NCBI GenBank assembly: GCA_934725855.1
Contig: CAKVCL010000017.1
Span: 1-64,000, forward strand
Direction: 5' to 3'
DNA: 64,000 nt
Origin: an uncultured Cellulosilyticum sp.
GTDB taxonomy: Bacteria; Bacillota; Clostridia; Lachnospirales; Cellulosilyticaceae
Numbering within the stretch: the first letter of the stretch is position 1; each line of letters starts with the position of its first letter. The position numbers were made by a program, and so were the translations under genes. This document shows, piece after piece, positions 50,065 through 57,823 of this stretch. The notes under the pieces were generated by a model. The model had not been told where the DNA came from, did no database searches, and saw only the letters and a list, made by a program, of their open reading frames with translations.

Positions 50065-50913
50065 TTAGATAATATTTATTGCCACCTTTTCATCACACTG
50101 TATACTCATTTTATAAGAAACATTTTGTGCGGCATGAAATGGCCATATCAATTGTACTTCACTTTTTTTCTGCAAACATCTTGCTATTCTTAATCGTTGT
50201 AAATCTTCTAAGCCTTGCAGGGCACCTTGTATCGTGCCCACTCTTTCTAGTCTTTCCACCTCACATCCTGTAATCAATTGTTTTCTTGTTGCCTGCAGGA
50301 GCATTTGATGTATTTGAGGAATGATTTGAGCATTCATCTGCATGATATGTGCGCTTACCGCCATTTCTTGTTTTTGAATCGTCTGTAAAATAATCTGCCA
50401 AATCCAGTCCACCATAGAAAGAAGTTGACTATGCATTCCAATCATAATAATCGTATCATAACGGTTTTCACCCATTGGCATGATTTTAATCTTTTCAGTC
50501 AACTTTTTCACGGCCTTTAACCCCACATTCTTTAATGCTTCCATATCCGTTTGCATCCCTCTAAGCCTTATAAACTGTACAAGTTCATCTGCATACTGTC
50601 TATAATCTTGTGCACTAAGTCCTAGTAAGTCTTTTCCTATACACTTCACTTTGGGATGTTCCTCTAAACCATATCGTATAAGTGCTGCATTAATCGCCTG
50701 TTTCTCTTTATCCCACAAGGTAAGACTTTTAACATACGGAATGATCCTATTTAACTGAAGATCATTTCCTTTACCTATCCCTAGTATTAAAACTTCTCCA
50801 GGCTTATCCAGCTGCCGAATGATATAATCTGTTAATGATTGACGATAAGCTTCCCATGAAGCATACGCATTAGGAATTTCCTGTAATGCTAGAAGTTGAT
50901 CGTATAGATTCAT
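50065..50913 (-). CDS. Unknown protein with SAM-methyltransferase-like core
   Basis: 282 residues. I do not recognise the family. GEVLILGIGKGNDLQLNRII followed by SLTLWDKEKQAINAALIRYG looks like motifs I and II of a Rossmann-fold methyltransferase, and YDTIIMIGMHSQLLSMVDWI fits a motif IV strand. The rest is helical. It starts at ATG 50913, 8 nt after AAGG, and is followed after 15 bp by the Pat-like GNAT gene. The methyltransferase reading is inference. Confidence 0.6.
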   Translation of the reverse strand: MNLYDQLLALQEIPNAYASWEAYRQSLTDYIIRQLDKPGEVLILGIGKGNDLQLNRIIPYVKSLTLWDKEKQAINAALIRYGLEEHPKVKCIGKDLLGLSAQDYRQYADELVQFIRLRGMQTDMEALKNVGLKAVKKLTEKIKIMPMGENRYDTIIMIGMHSQLLSMVDWIWQIILQTIQKQEMAVSAHIMQMNAQIIPQIHQMLLQATRKQLITGCEVERLERVGTIQGALQGLEDLQRLRIARCLQKKSEVQLIWPFHAAQNVSYKMSIQCDEKVAINII

Positions 50914-50957
50914 AACTTTCACCTTCTTTCTTTAATGACTATCTTACACACTTTATT

Positions 50958-51623
50958 TTATATCCAAAAGCTTCCTACTGCCCATCCAATCGCATTAACC
51001 GTAAAGTGCATCCATAAGCTTGCTTTCAATCCCTTCTTTTCTTTCGCCACACCTAAACAAATCCCGCACAAAATCGCATAAATCTTCTGAAGCCTATAGG
51101 GATGCACCATACCAAATAATAAAGCTTGTCCAACAATGCCTATCTCTACTCCAAAGCCCTCTTTCATCCAATGTTGTATTTTAAATCGAAAAAGATATTC
51201 TTCTACAAATGCAGGTGCTAACACCATAGCAAAAAAACGTAAAATGGGCTCGTATGCCCCAAACCCTTCTTGAATTTGATCATAGTCAGCAAAATAACGA
51301 TAAAATAAATGATTAATACCTAAACTTGCCACATAAATTCCAATTCCCATCATAATATATAAGCCAATTTCCCCACATTCCGTTTTTAAGGATTGACCTT
51401 TTAAAGCCTTATGAAAAACTTTTCGATCCTTACTAATCCCATAAACGCCTATAAATAACACGCCGTAAATGAGTAACGTATAAAGTTGTCCATGCATTTT
51501 TAAAAAAGTATTTGGATCTTGAGTTAACAAAGCTACCAAATAACTCCCTAGGAGATTTACCGCATAAAACCAAATCATAATTAAAACAGATTTTCCAAAT
51601 GCACCATATTGCTTACTAACCAT
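50958..51623 (-). CDS. CPBP family intramembrane metalloprotease
   Basis: Membrane protein of about 221 residues with seven or so hydrophobic segments. The CPBP/Abi motifs are present: EExxxR in PAFVEEYLFRFKIQHWM, FxxxH in LLFGMVHPYRLQ and the third site in LWMHFTVNAIGWAVG. Family members cleave prenylated-type or peptide substrates, or act in bacteriocin immunity. I choose ATG 51623 (MVSKQYG), 5 nt after AAAGGAG. Confidence 0.87.
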   Translation of the reverse strand: MVSKQYGAFGKSVLIMIWFYAVNLLGSYLVALLTQDPNTFLKMHGQLYTLLIYGVLFIGVYGISKDRKVFHKALKGQSLKTECGEIGLYIMMGIGIYVASLGINHLFYRYFADYDQIQEGFGAYEPILRFFAMVLAPAFVEEYLFRFKIQHWMKEGFGVEIGIVGQALLFGMVHPYRLQKIYAILCGICLGVAKEKKGLKASLWMHFTVNAIGWAVGSFWI

Positions 51624-51660
51624 TGTTTCTCCTTTTTCCACTATTTAGCTTAGACCTAAT

Positions 51661-51687
51661 AAAAAAAGGAGGCAAGCCTCCTTTTTT
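51661..51687 (-). terminator. Terminator of pnp
   Basis: Stem AAAAAAAGGAGGC (51661-51673) and GCCTCCTTTTTT (51676-51687), with T-tracts on both strands, lies about 20 nt after the pnp stop. It can also act on the plus strand. Confidence 0.88.
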
Positions 51688-51707
51688 CAAGCAAAATCAT
51701 TTTGCTT

Positions 51708-53846
51708 CTATTGTTGTTCAATTGGTTCCGTTTTCTCAGCTTTTTCAGGTTTTGGAAGTAACGCTTTATGAGATAAATTAATACGACCTTGTTTATCGAT
51801 TTCAATGACCTTAACGTCTAATTCATCTCCAACTGCTACAACATCTTCTACTTTTGCTACACGTTCATGAGCAAGTTGAGAAATATGAACAAGCCCTTCT
51901 TTACCTGGTGCAAATTCAACAAATGCACCAAAGTTCATTAAACGAACCACTTTTCCTTTAAAGATTTGACCTTCTTGAACAGGTTCTGCAATGCTGCGAA
52001 TCATAGCTGCTGCTTGATCTGCTTTTTCTTTATCAGAACCGCAGATAAGTACACGACCATTATCATCAATATCAATTTTAACGCCTGTTTCATCAATAAT
52101 ACGATTAATCATTTTGCCTTTTGGTCCAATAACATCACTGATTTTTTCTGGATCAATATTAAGTTGTGTAATCACTGGTGCATATGGAGATAAGTGATCT
52201 CTTACAGCTGGAATGGCTTTTAACATCACTTCATCCATAATATAAATTCTTGCCTGGCGTGTATTTTCTAAAGCACCTTTAATGATTTCTGGTGTTAACC
52301 CTTGAATCTTCATATCCATTTGGATAGCTGTAATTCCTTTATGCGTACCACCTACTTTAAAGTCCATATCTCCAAAGAAGTCCTCTAAGCCTTGGATATC
52401 CGTTAATAAAACAAAATCATCATCTGTTTCACCTGTTACAAGTCCTACTGAAATACCTGCAACTGGCGTTTTAATTGGTACCCCTGCAGCCATTAAAGAT
52501 AAAGTTGAACCACAGATACTTGCTTGTGAAGTGGAACCATTTGAGCTAAGCACTTCAGATACTGTACGAATTGCATATGGGAATTCTTCTTCTGATGGAA
52601 GAACTGGTACAAGCGCTCTTTCTGCTAAAGCACCATGTCCGATTTCACGACGGCCTGGTGCACGAGGGGCACGTGCTTCACCAACTGAATAAGGTGGGAA
52701 GTTATAGTGGTGCATATAACGTTTAGAAACTTCTAATTCATCTAAACCATCTAAGGTTTGCATTTCAGATAAAGCCGCTAAAGTCGTTACGGTAAGCACT
52801 TGAGTTTGTCCTCTTGTAAATAAACCTGTTCCATGGACTCTTGGTAAGATATCCACTTCTGCAGATAATGGTCTAATTTGATCTAACCTTCGACCATCTG
52901 GACGCTTATGATCTTTTAAAATCATACGTCTTACAGTTTTCTTTTCAAATTGGTAGAAAGCATCTTCTAAGTAATCTAAATACGCTTCTTGACCATTTTC
53001 AGTTAAGATTTCAGTAACTTTTTCTTTTAATGCTTTAAGTTGTACTTCTCTTACTTGCTTGTCATCTGTGAAAACGGCATCTTCCATGGCTTTATCACCA
53101 ATATGGCAAGTAATCGCTTTATAAATATCCTCTGGTACGGCAAACTTCACATAGTTTGTATCTTTTGGTTTACCGCAATCTGCTTTAATCTCTTCAATGA
53201 ATTTTACCACTTGTTGATTAAATTCATGGGCTTTCATAATCGCATCATACATCACATCTTCTGGTACTTCATTGGCACCTGCTTCAATCATCATGACTTT
53301 ATCCTTTGAAGAAGATACGGTAAGCGCCATATCTGAAATTTGACGTTGTTCTTGTGTTGGGTTAAAAATAAGCTCTCCATCAATTAAACCAACTTGTACA
53401 GACCCTACTGGTCCTGCAAATGGAATTTCTGAAATATCAACAACTAATGATGCTGCGATCATGGCCGTTACTTCTGGACTACAGTTTTGATCAACAGACA
53501 TAACCGTTGTTGTAATCACTACATCATTACGATAGTCTTTAGGGAAAAGTGGACGCATTGGTCTATCAATTACCCTAGACGTTAAAATAGCTTTTTCAGA
53601 TGGGCGTGATTCACGTTTAATATATCCCCCTGGAAGACGTCCTACAGAATAGAATTTTTCTTCGTAGTTGACACTAAGTGGGAAAAAGTCTACGCCCTCT
53701 TTGGGTTCTTCAGATGCAACAACGGTTGCTAAAATCACTGTGTCCCCATATCTAACCATTGCTGAACCATTTGCAAGTCCTGCAACTTTACCGATTTCAA
53801 CTGAAAGTTCTCTTCCAGCTAACATGGTTGAATAATTTTTTACCAT
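51708..53846 (-). CDS. pnp: Polyribonucleotide nucleotidyltransferase (PNPase)
   Basis: 3'-5' phosphorolytic exoribonuclease of the degradosome. Two RNase PH domains (the first with GGYIKRESRPSEKAILTSRV, the second with RTVSEVLSSNGSTSQASICG and DFFGDMDFKVGGT), then a KH domain (DVIGPKGKMINRIIDETGVK) and an S1 domain (GKVVRLMNFGAFVEFAPGKE). 712 residues. The start is ATG 53846, 8 nt after AGGAG. It follows rpsO; a long hairpin in the leader (53894-53981) suggests autoregulation by processing. Confidence 0.97.
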   Translation of the reverse strand: MVKNYSTMLAGRELSVEIGKVAGLANGSAMVRYGDTVILATVVASEEPKEGVDFFPLSVNYEEKFYSVGRLPGGYIKRESRPSEKAILTSRVIDRPMRPLFPKDYRNDVVITTTVMSVDQNCSPEVTAMIAASLVVDISEIPFAGPVGSVQVGLIDGELIFNPTQEQRQISDMALTVSSSKDKVMMIEAGANEVPEDVMYDAIMKAHEFNQQVVKFIEEIKADCGKPKDTNYVKFAVPEDIYKAITCHIGDKAMEDAVFTDDKQVREVQLKALKEKVTEILTENGQEAYLDYLEDAFYQFEKKTVRRMILKDHKRPDGRRLDQIRPLSAEVDILPRVHGTGLFTRGQTQVLTVTTLAALSEMQTLDGLDELEVSKRYMHHYNFPPYSVGEARAPRAPGRREIGHGALAERALVPVLPSEEEFPYAIRTVSEVLSSNGSTSQASICGSTLSLMAAGVPIKTPVAGISVGLVTGETDDDFVLLTDIQGLEDFFGDMDFKVGGTHKGITAIQMDMKIQGLTPEIIKGALENTRQARIYIMDEVMLKAIPAVRDHLSPYAPVITQLNIDPEKISDVIGPKGKMINRIIDETGVKIDIDDNGRVLICGSDKEKADQAAAMIRSIAEPVQEGQIFKGKVVRLMNFGAFVEFAPGKEGLVHISQLAHERVAKVEDVVAVGDELDVKVIEIDKQGRINLSHKALLPKPEKAEKTEPIEQQ

Positions 53847-53893
53847 TATGATTACTCCTCTCAATTCTTATTATAACTATGCTTTAAACAATC

Positions 53894-53981
53894 TTGAAGA
53901 GAAATCAATGTTGCGCAATCTTATAGTAGACCTTACTAAAGTCCATTATAACATTGCACAAATAAATTCATTTCTCTTCAA
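53894..53981 (-). promoter_or_regulatory. Long hairpin in the pnp 5' leader
   Basis: An 88-nt inverted repeat begins with a perfect 12-bp stem, TTGAAGAGAAAT (53894-53905) and ATTTCTCTTCAA (53970-53981). It continues with TTGCGCAAT (53911-53919) against ATTGCACAA (53953-53961) and TTATA (53921-53925) against TATAA (53947-53951). It lies between the rpsO terminator and the pnp ribosome-binding site. In E. coli a comparable pnp leader hairpin is cut by RNase III and then degraded by PNPase, giving autoregulation. Confidence 0.75.
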
Positions 53982-53987
53982 TATGGT

Positions 53988-54014
53988 AAAAAAGGGCGGA
54001 ATGCTCCGCCCCTT
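53988..54014 (-). terminator. Terminator of rpsO
   Basis: Stem AAGGGCGGA (53992-54000) and TCCGCCCCTT (54005-54014), loop ATGC, followed by a T run on the minus strand. It lies immediately after the rpsO stop. Confidence 0.85.
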
Positions 54015-54020
54015 CTTATA

Positions 54021-54284
54021 TTATTTTCTGATTCCAAGTTCAGCAATGATTGCACGATATCTTTCGATATCTGTTTTAATTAAGTAGTCAAGAAGACCTC
54101 TTCTTTTACCTACCATCATTAATAACCCACGACGAGAATGGTGATCTTTTTTGTGTGTTCTTAAGTGGTCTGTTAAGTGGTTGATTCTTTCTGTTAATAA
54201 AGCAATTTGAACTTCTGGAGAACCAGTATCGTTTGCTCCTCTACCATATTTTGCAATTAATTCTTGTTTACGTTCTTTAGTCAT
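54021..54284 (-). CDS. rpsO: 30S ribosomal protein S15
   Basis: 16S rRNA-binding protein of the small subunit (87 residues). Signatures are [20 protein letters not shown] and [26 protein letters not shown] precedes the ATG. It has its own promoter inside the ribF 3' end and a folded leader that may be the S15 autoregulatory site. Order ribF-rpsO-pnp is conserved in Firmicutes. Confidence 0.98.
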   Translation of the reverse strand: MTKERKQELIAKYGRGANDTGSPEVQIALLTERINHLTDHLRTHKKDHHSRRGLLMMVGKRRGLLDYLIKTDIERYRAIIAELGIRK

Positions 54285-54313
54285 TGCGTATAGCCTCCTA
54301 AAATTTATTTTTG

Positions 54314-54358
54314 CCTCTCACTAAGAATGGGTCGGAGTGTCCCAAATCTGAGTGAAGG
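54314..54358 (-). promoter_or_regulatory. Candidate rpsO leader (S15 autoregulatory) structure
   Basis: Between promoter and ribosome-binding site, CCTCTCACT (54314-54322) can pair with AGTGAAGG (54351-54358), enclosing a second stem TGGG (54328-54331) and CCCA (54341-54344). Firmicute rpsO leaders often carry structured S15-binding sites; this fold is inferred by eye. Confidence 0.5.
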
Positions 54359-54373
54359 TATATAACATCTAAA

Positions 54374-54402
54374 ATTATAGCATATGTCTTTTTATTTTGC
54401 AA
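54374..54402 (-). promoter_or_regulatory. Promoter of rpsO
   Basis: On the minus strand TTGCAA (54397-54402) and TATAAT (complement of 54374-54379) are separated by exactly 17 bp. The -35 lies inside the last codons of ribF, so rpsO can be expressed apart from the upstream operon. Confidence 0.75.
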
Positions 54403-55333
54403 TGCTCATTGTCGAATCCTTAAAAAAATCTAACACTTCGTTTTTGTCATGTGCAAGTTGCGTTTGAAGAGCCTCAACCCCTCCAAATTTCTGCTCTGGT
54501 CTTATAAAATGATAAAAATCTACTTCAACTTCTGTACCATAAAGCATGCCACTAAACTCAAATAAATGAGTTTCAATCATTTTCCTTTCTCCATTTACTG
54601 TGGGATTGTAGCCTACATTCGTCATACCCAAATAAGTTTTTGAATTAACTTTAACTTTAGTGGCATAAACCCCATTGGGTGGATAAACACGATCGGGGTC
54701 TGCAATTAAGTTGATCGTTGGAAAACCTATCGTACGCCCTAGCTTTTTACCTTGCACGACATTTCCTACTACCATATAAGGATGCCCCAGCATTTTGTTG
54801 GCGGCTTCAATTTTTCCATCAACAATTAAATTTCTAATTTGTGAACTAGATATCATTTGATTTTCCCTCTTAACAGCATCTACAACATAAACCTCTACAT
54901 TGTAACGCTTTCCTAATTCTTTTAAATAACTTGGATTACCTGCCTTGTCTTTTCCAAAATAATAATTACTGCCTACTACTAAAACACTCACCTTTAATTG
55001 CTTCACTAGAATATCTATAAAAAATTCATCCGGACTAATACTCGCAAATGCTTTTGTAAAAGGATATTCTAAAAGGACATCCATCCCAAATGATTCTATC
55101 ATATTCTTTTTATCGCGCCGAGACATAATCAGTGCTTTAGGATGATTTCCAATAACCCATGTAGGATGTGGATAAAAAGAAAAAACGACTGTTTCAAGAC
55201 TTCTCTTTTTGGCTTCCTGTCTGGCAATTTCAAATAGCTTTTGATGTCCTTTATGTATACCATCAAAATTTCCCAGTATAACGACACATCCTTTATCTCT
55301 CATTATCTCAGTGGTGTTATATATATATTGCAT
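54392..55333 (-). CDS. ribF: Bifunctional riboflavin kinase / FAD synthetase
   Basis: Makes FMN and then FAD from riboflavin and ATP. The N-terminal nucleotidyltransferase has VILGNFDGIHKGHQKLFEIA and ISSSQIRNLI; the C-terminal riboflavin kinase has GRTIGFPTINLIADPDRVYP, GVYATKV and GMTNVGYNPTVNGERKMIET. 313 residues, full length. It lies between truB and rpsO, 236 bp after truB with a terminator in that gap. Confidence 0.96.
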   Translation of the reverse strand: MQYIYNTTEIMRDKGCVVILGNFDGIHKGHQKLFEIARQEAKKRSLETVVFSFYPHPTWVIGNHPKALIMSRRDKKNMIESFGMDVLLEYPFTKAFASISPDEFFIDILVKQLKVSVLVVGSNYYFGKDKAGNPSYLKELGKRYNVEVYVVDAVKRENQMISSSQIRNLIVDGKIEAANKMLGHPYMVVGNVVQGKKLGRTIGFPTINLIADPDRVYPPNGVYATKVKVNSKTYLGMTNVGYNPTVNGERKMIETHLFEFSGMLYGTEVEVDFYHFIRPEQKFGGVEALQTQLAHDKNEVLDFFKDSTMSIAK

Positions 55334-55490
55334 TCATACACCTCACTACATGAATTGTTTTTTTCTTTTTTACTATAGCATACATTTTTTCTTTCATAAA
55401 GGCATTACATAAAAAGATCCCCTTTTAATATATGTTTGTCTTTCTTTTTTATGACCTATTATACTATTATAAAACAAGTTATGCATCATA

Positions 55491-55530
55491 AAAAGTCTTA
55501 GAAAAAAGTATCCTTCTTTCTAAGACTTTT
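55491..55530 (-). terminator. Terminator between truB and ribF
   Basis: A perfect 14-bp stem, AAAAGTCTTAGAAA (55491-55504) and TTTCTAAGACTTTT (55517-55530), lies 40 nt after the truB stop. The minus strand continues TATGATG with few T beyond the stem, so termination may be partial. Confidence 0.7.
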
Positions 55531-55569
55531 ACTTTTCAGAATGTTATTGGACTCACAAACAAACCTTTT

Positions 55570-56475
55570 CTATTCATCCGTAAGGGTAAACATTTTTTCT
55601 GCTTCTAAAAGGTGACGTTTTTCATTCCACTTATAAAGTGCTCTAAAGCTTCCTTCGTCACTATAAATTCGAATCATTTCACCATCCGTTAATCCATTCC
55701 ATTTTTCTAAATGCTTGACTTCAAAAGCATTTCCATTATCTAAATATTTTCTACCGCTTTTCTTAATCTGAGCCTTTGGATAATGTGAAAAAAGGACTTC
55801 TAAAGTTTGAATATACGGTGTGATTTCATCTTTATGCGCTTCTAATTCTTCAAGCGTTATACTTTGATCCAATGTAAAAGCTCCTACTTGGGTTCTAAGC
55901 AAATACCCCATATGAGCCCCACACCCTAAAGCTTTTCCAATATCCGTACATAAAGTCCGAATATAAGTTCCTTTTGAGCAACTCACACGGATTCTAAAAC
56001 GCTTTTCATCGAGCCATTCAATCACATCACACGCATAGATACTTACTGTGCGACTCGGTCTTTCTACTTCAATTCCTTGCCTTGCTAGTTCATATAATCT
56101 TACACCATTTACCTTAATAGCAGAATACATCGGTGGGATTTGTGTATACTCACCTATAAAGGATTTTACAACTTCCTCTATCTGAAGCTTTGACACCTTT
56201 ACTTCATGTGTTCCTAGAATCTCACCGGTTGCATCTTCTGTCGTTGTAGTTGTTCCTAGAATCACTTCTGCCTCATAACATTTATCAGCATCCGCAAGGT
56301 AATTAACTGCCTTTGTTGCTTGTCCAATGCAAATTGGCAAAACCCCCTCAGCTTCTGGATCTAACGTTCCTGTATGACCAATCCTTCGTTCTTTAAGGAT
56401 GCCTCTTGATTTCGCCACTACATCATGAGAAGTATAGCCTTTCTTTTTATAAATACTGATAATCCCGTTTAGCAT
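55570..56475 (-). CDS. truB: tRNA pseudouridine(55) synthase TruB
   Basis: Makes pseudouridine 55 in the T-loop of tRNAs. The catalytic Asp lies in RRIGHTGTLDPEAEGVLPIC; GEYTQIPPMYSAIKVNGVRL with YELAR and VSCSKGTYIRTLCTDIG are conserved. 301 residues. It overlaps the nrnA stop by 7 nt, with AAAGGA before the ATG. A C-terminal PUA-like part is present. Confidence 0.97.
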   Translation of the reverse strand: MLNGIISIYKKKGYTSHDVVAKSRGILKERRIGHTGTLDPEAEGVLPICIGQATKAVNYLADADKCYEAEVILGTTTTTEDATGEILGTHEVKVSKLQIEEVVKSFIGEYTQIPPMYSAIKVNGVRLYELARQGIEVERPSRTVSIYACDVIEWLDEKRFRIRVSCSKGTYIRTLCTDIGKALGCGAHMGYLLRTQVGAFTLDQSITLEELEAHKDEITPYIQTLEVLFSHYPKAQIKKSGRKYLDNGNAFEVKHLEKWNGLTDGEMIRIYSDEGSFRALYKWNEKRHLLEAEKMFTLTDE

Positions 56476-57443
56476 ATTGGTCCTTTCATTGTTTGATCTA
56501 ATGGAACTTGTTTAAGTGCCTGTTCCATTATACCCATCACTTCTTCAAAGTGACCTTCAATCGTCACGCCTGCTGCTCTAATATGGCCGCCACCTCCAAA
56601 ACGAGCTGCTAATGCTGCCACATCATAAGGTGGATTACTACGAAAACTAACTTTAAAGTGATTGTCATCTATTGGATAAATAAATACCGCTAAATCACAA
56701 CCTTTTATGTTTTTAACACTGCTAACAATAGCACCTAGGTCTTCCTTGCCTGCTCCCTGTGCTTGCATCTCTTCTAATGTCACATAAGTCATATAGTAGG
56801 GTTTGTCCCAAAGCTGCTTCATATGTCCCATTGCTATTGCTTCCATCAGGGCACTTATTTTTGACTTTTCATACAAGTGCTTATAATAAATCTTTGTAAA
56901 TGGAAAAGGAACGCGCATGAGCTCAGCCACAATCTCATGTGTACGAGAAGTGGTACTGCTATGCATAAACCCACCTGTATCCGTTAAAATCCCCGTATAC
57001 AAGCTACGTGCTAAACCTTCTGTAAGTGGACATTTTGCTAAGGTGATAAAATCATACACAATCTCACAGCTTGCGGAAGCATTCTTCTGCACTTCATTAT
57101 ATTGCGCAAAATAAGTATTCGTTCCATGGTGGTCAATATTAATCGTGACGGACGCCTTTTCAAAACACCCTTCAAATTTTCCAAGCCGTCCTTTATCACC
57201 ACAGTCCACGCAAATAAATGTATCATAGTCTAAAGTAGGTTCTAAACTAAATGAGCTATTTTCCAATAAATCTTCAAAATCTTGTGGTATTTTTTCTAAT
57301 AAAATTTGATATGGAATATGCAGAAAGCCACATAAAGTGGCCATTCCTACAAGAGCACCCATGGCATCTCCATCTGGATTTGTATGGGCACCTAACATAA
57401 TTCCTTTAGCAGATTTGATTTGACTTAGGATCGTCTCTTTCAT
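56469..57443 (-). CDS. nrnA: Bifunctional oligoribonuclease / PAP phosphatase NrnA
   Basis: DHH-DHHA1 phosphoesterase degrading short oligoribonucleotides and 3'-phosphoadenosine 5'-phosphate. DHH motifs: MLGAHTNPDGDAMGALVGMA, FICVDCGDKGRLG and TINIDHHGTNTYFAQYN; the DHHA1 domain ends ARFGGGGHIRAAGVTIEG. 324 residues. Its ATG overlaps the rbfA stop by one base (TAATG). Confidence 0.95.
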   Translation of the reverse strand: MKETILSQIKSAKGIMLGAHTNPDGDAMGALVGMATLCGFLHIPYQILLEKIPQDFEDLLENSSFSLEPTLDYDTFICVDCGDKGRLGKFEGCFEKASVTINIDHHGTNTYFAQYNEVQKNASASCEIVYDFITLAKCPLTEGLARSLYTGILTDTGGFMHSSTTSRTHEIVAELMRVPFPFTKIYYKHLYEKSKISALMEAIAMGHMKQLWDKPYYMTYVTLEEMQAQGAGKEDLGAIVSSVKNIKGCDLAVFIYPIDDNHFKVSFRSNPPYDVAALAARFGGGGHIRAAGVTIEGHFEEVMGIMEQALKQVPLDQTMKGPIC

Positions 57444-57802
57444 TAGTGTTCACTATCTTTCGCCATCACATCGTCAATCAGCTTAGACATTTCAATACCA
57501 CGTTCAATCGATTCATCTAATTTGAAGATTAACTCAGGGGTGTTTCGAAGATTAATACGTCTTGCAATTTCTCTACGAATAAAACCTTGAGCTTTTTGTA
57601 ATCCAGCTAGCGCTTCTTGTTTTTTATTGTCTTGAAGCACACTTACATAAACTTTAGCTGTTTTTAAATCATTCGTCGTATCAACCGCTACAACACTAAT
57701 CATTACATCTTGAACCGCTGGATCTTTAATTTCTGTACGAATAATCTCAGAAATTTCTTTTTTCATTTCTTCATTAATTCTTGTTAATCTTTGGTTAGCC
57801 AT
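57443..57802 (-). CDS. rbfA: Ribosome-binding factor A
   Basis: 30S maturation factor with a KH-like fold (119 residues): MANQRLTRINEEMKKEISEI, IRTEIKDPAVQDVMISVVAV and RREIARRINLRNTPELIFKL followed by DESIERGIEMSKLID. AAAGGAAG precedes the ATG; it follows infB by 21 bp. Confidence 0.97.
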   Translation of the reverse strand: MANQRLTRINEEMKKEISEIIRTEIKDPAVQDVMISVVAVDTTNDLKTAKVYVSVLQDNKKQEALAGLQKAQGFIRREIARRINLRNTPELIFKLDESIERGIEMSKLIDDVMAKDSEH

Positions 57803-57823
57803 GATTTCACTTCCTTTTTTATC

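Noticed and set aside
53945..53950. TATAAT-like -10 for pnp
   Set aside because: It lies inside the leader hairpin and has no -35 at the right distance.
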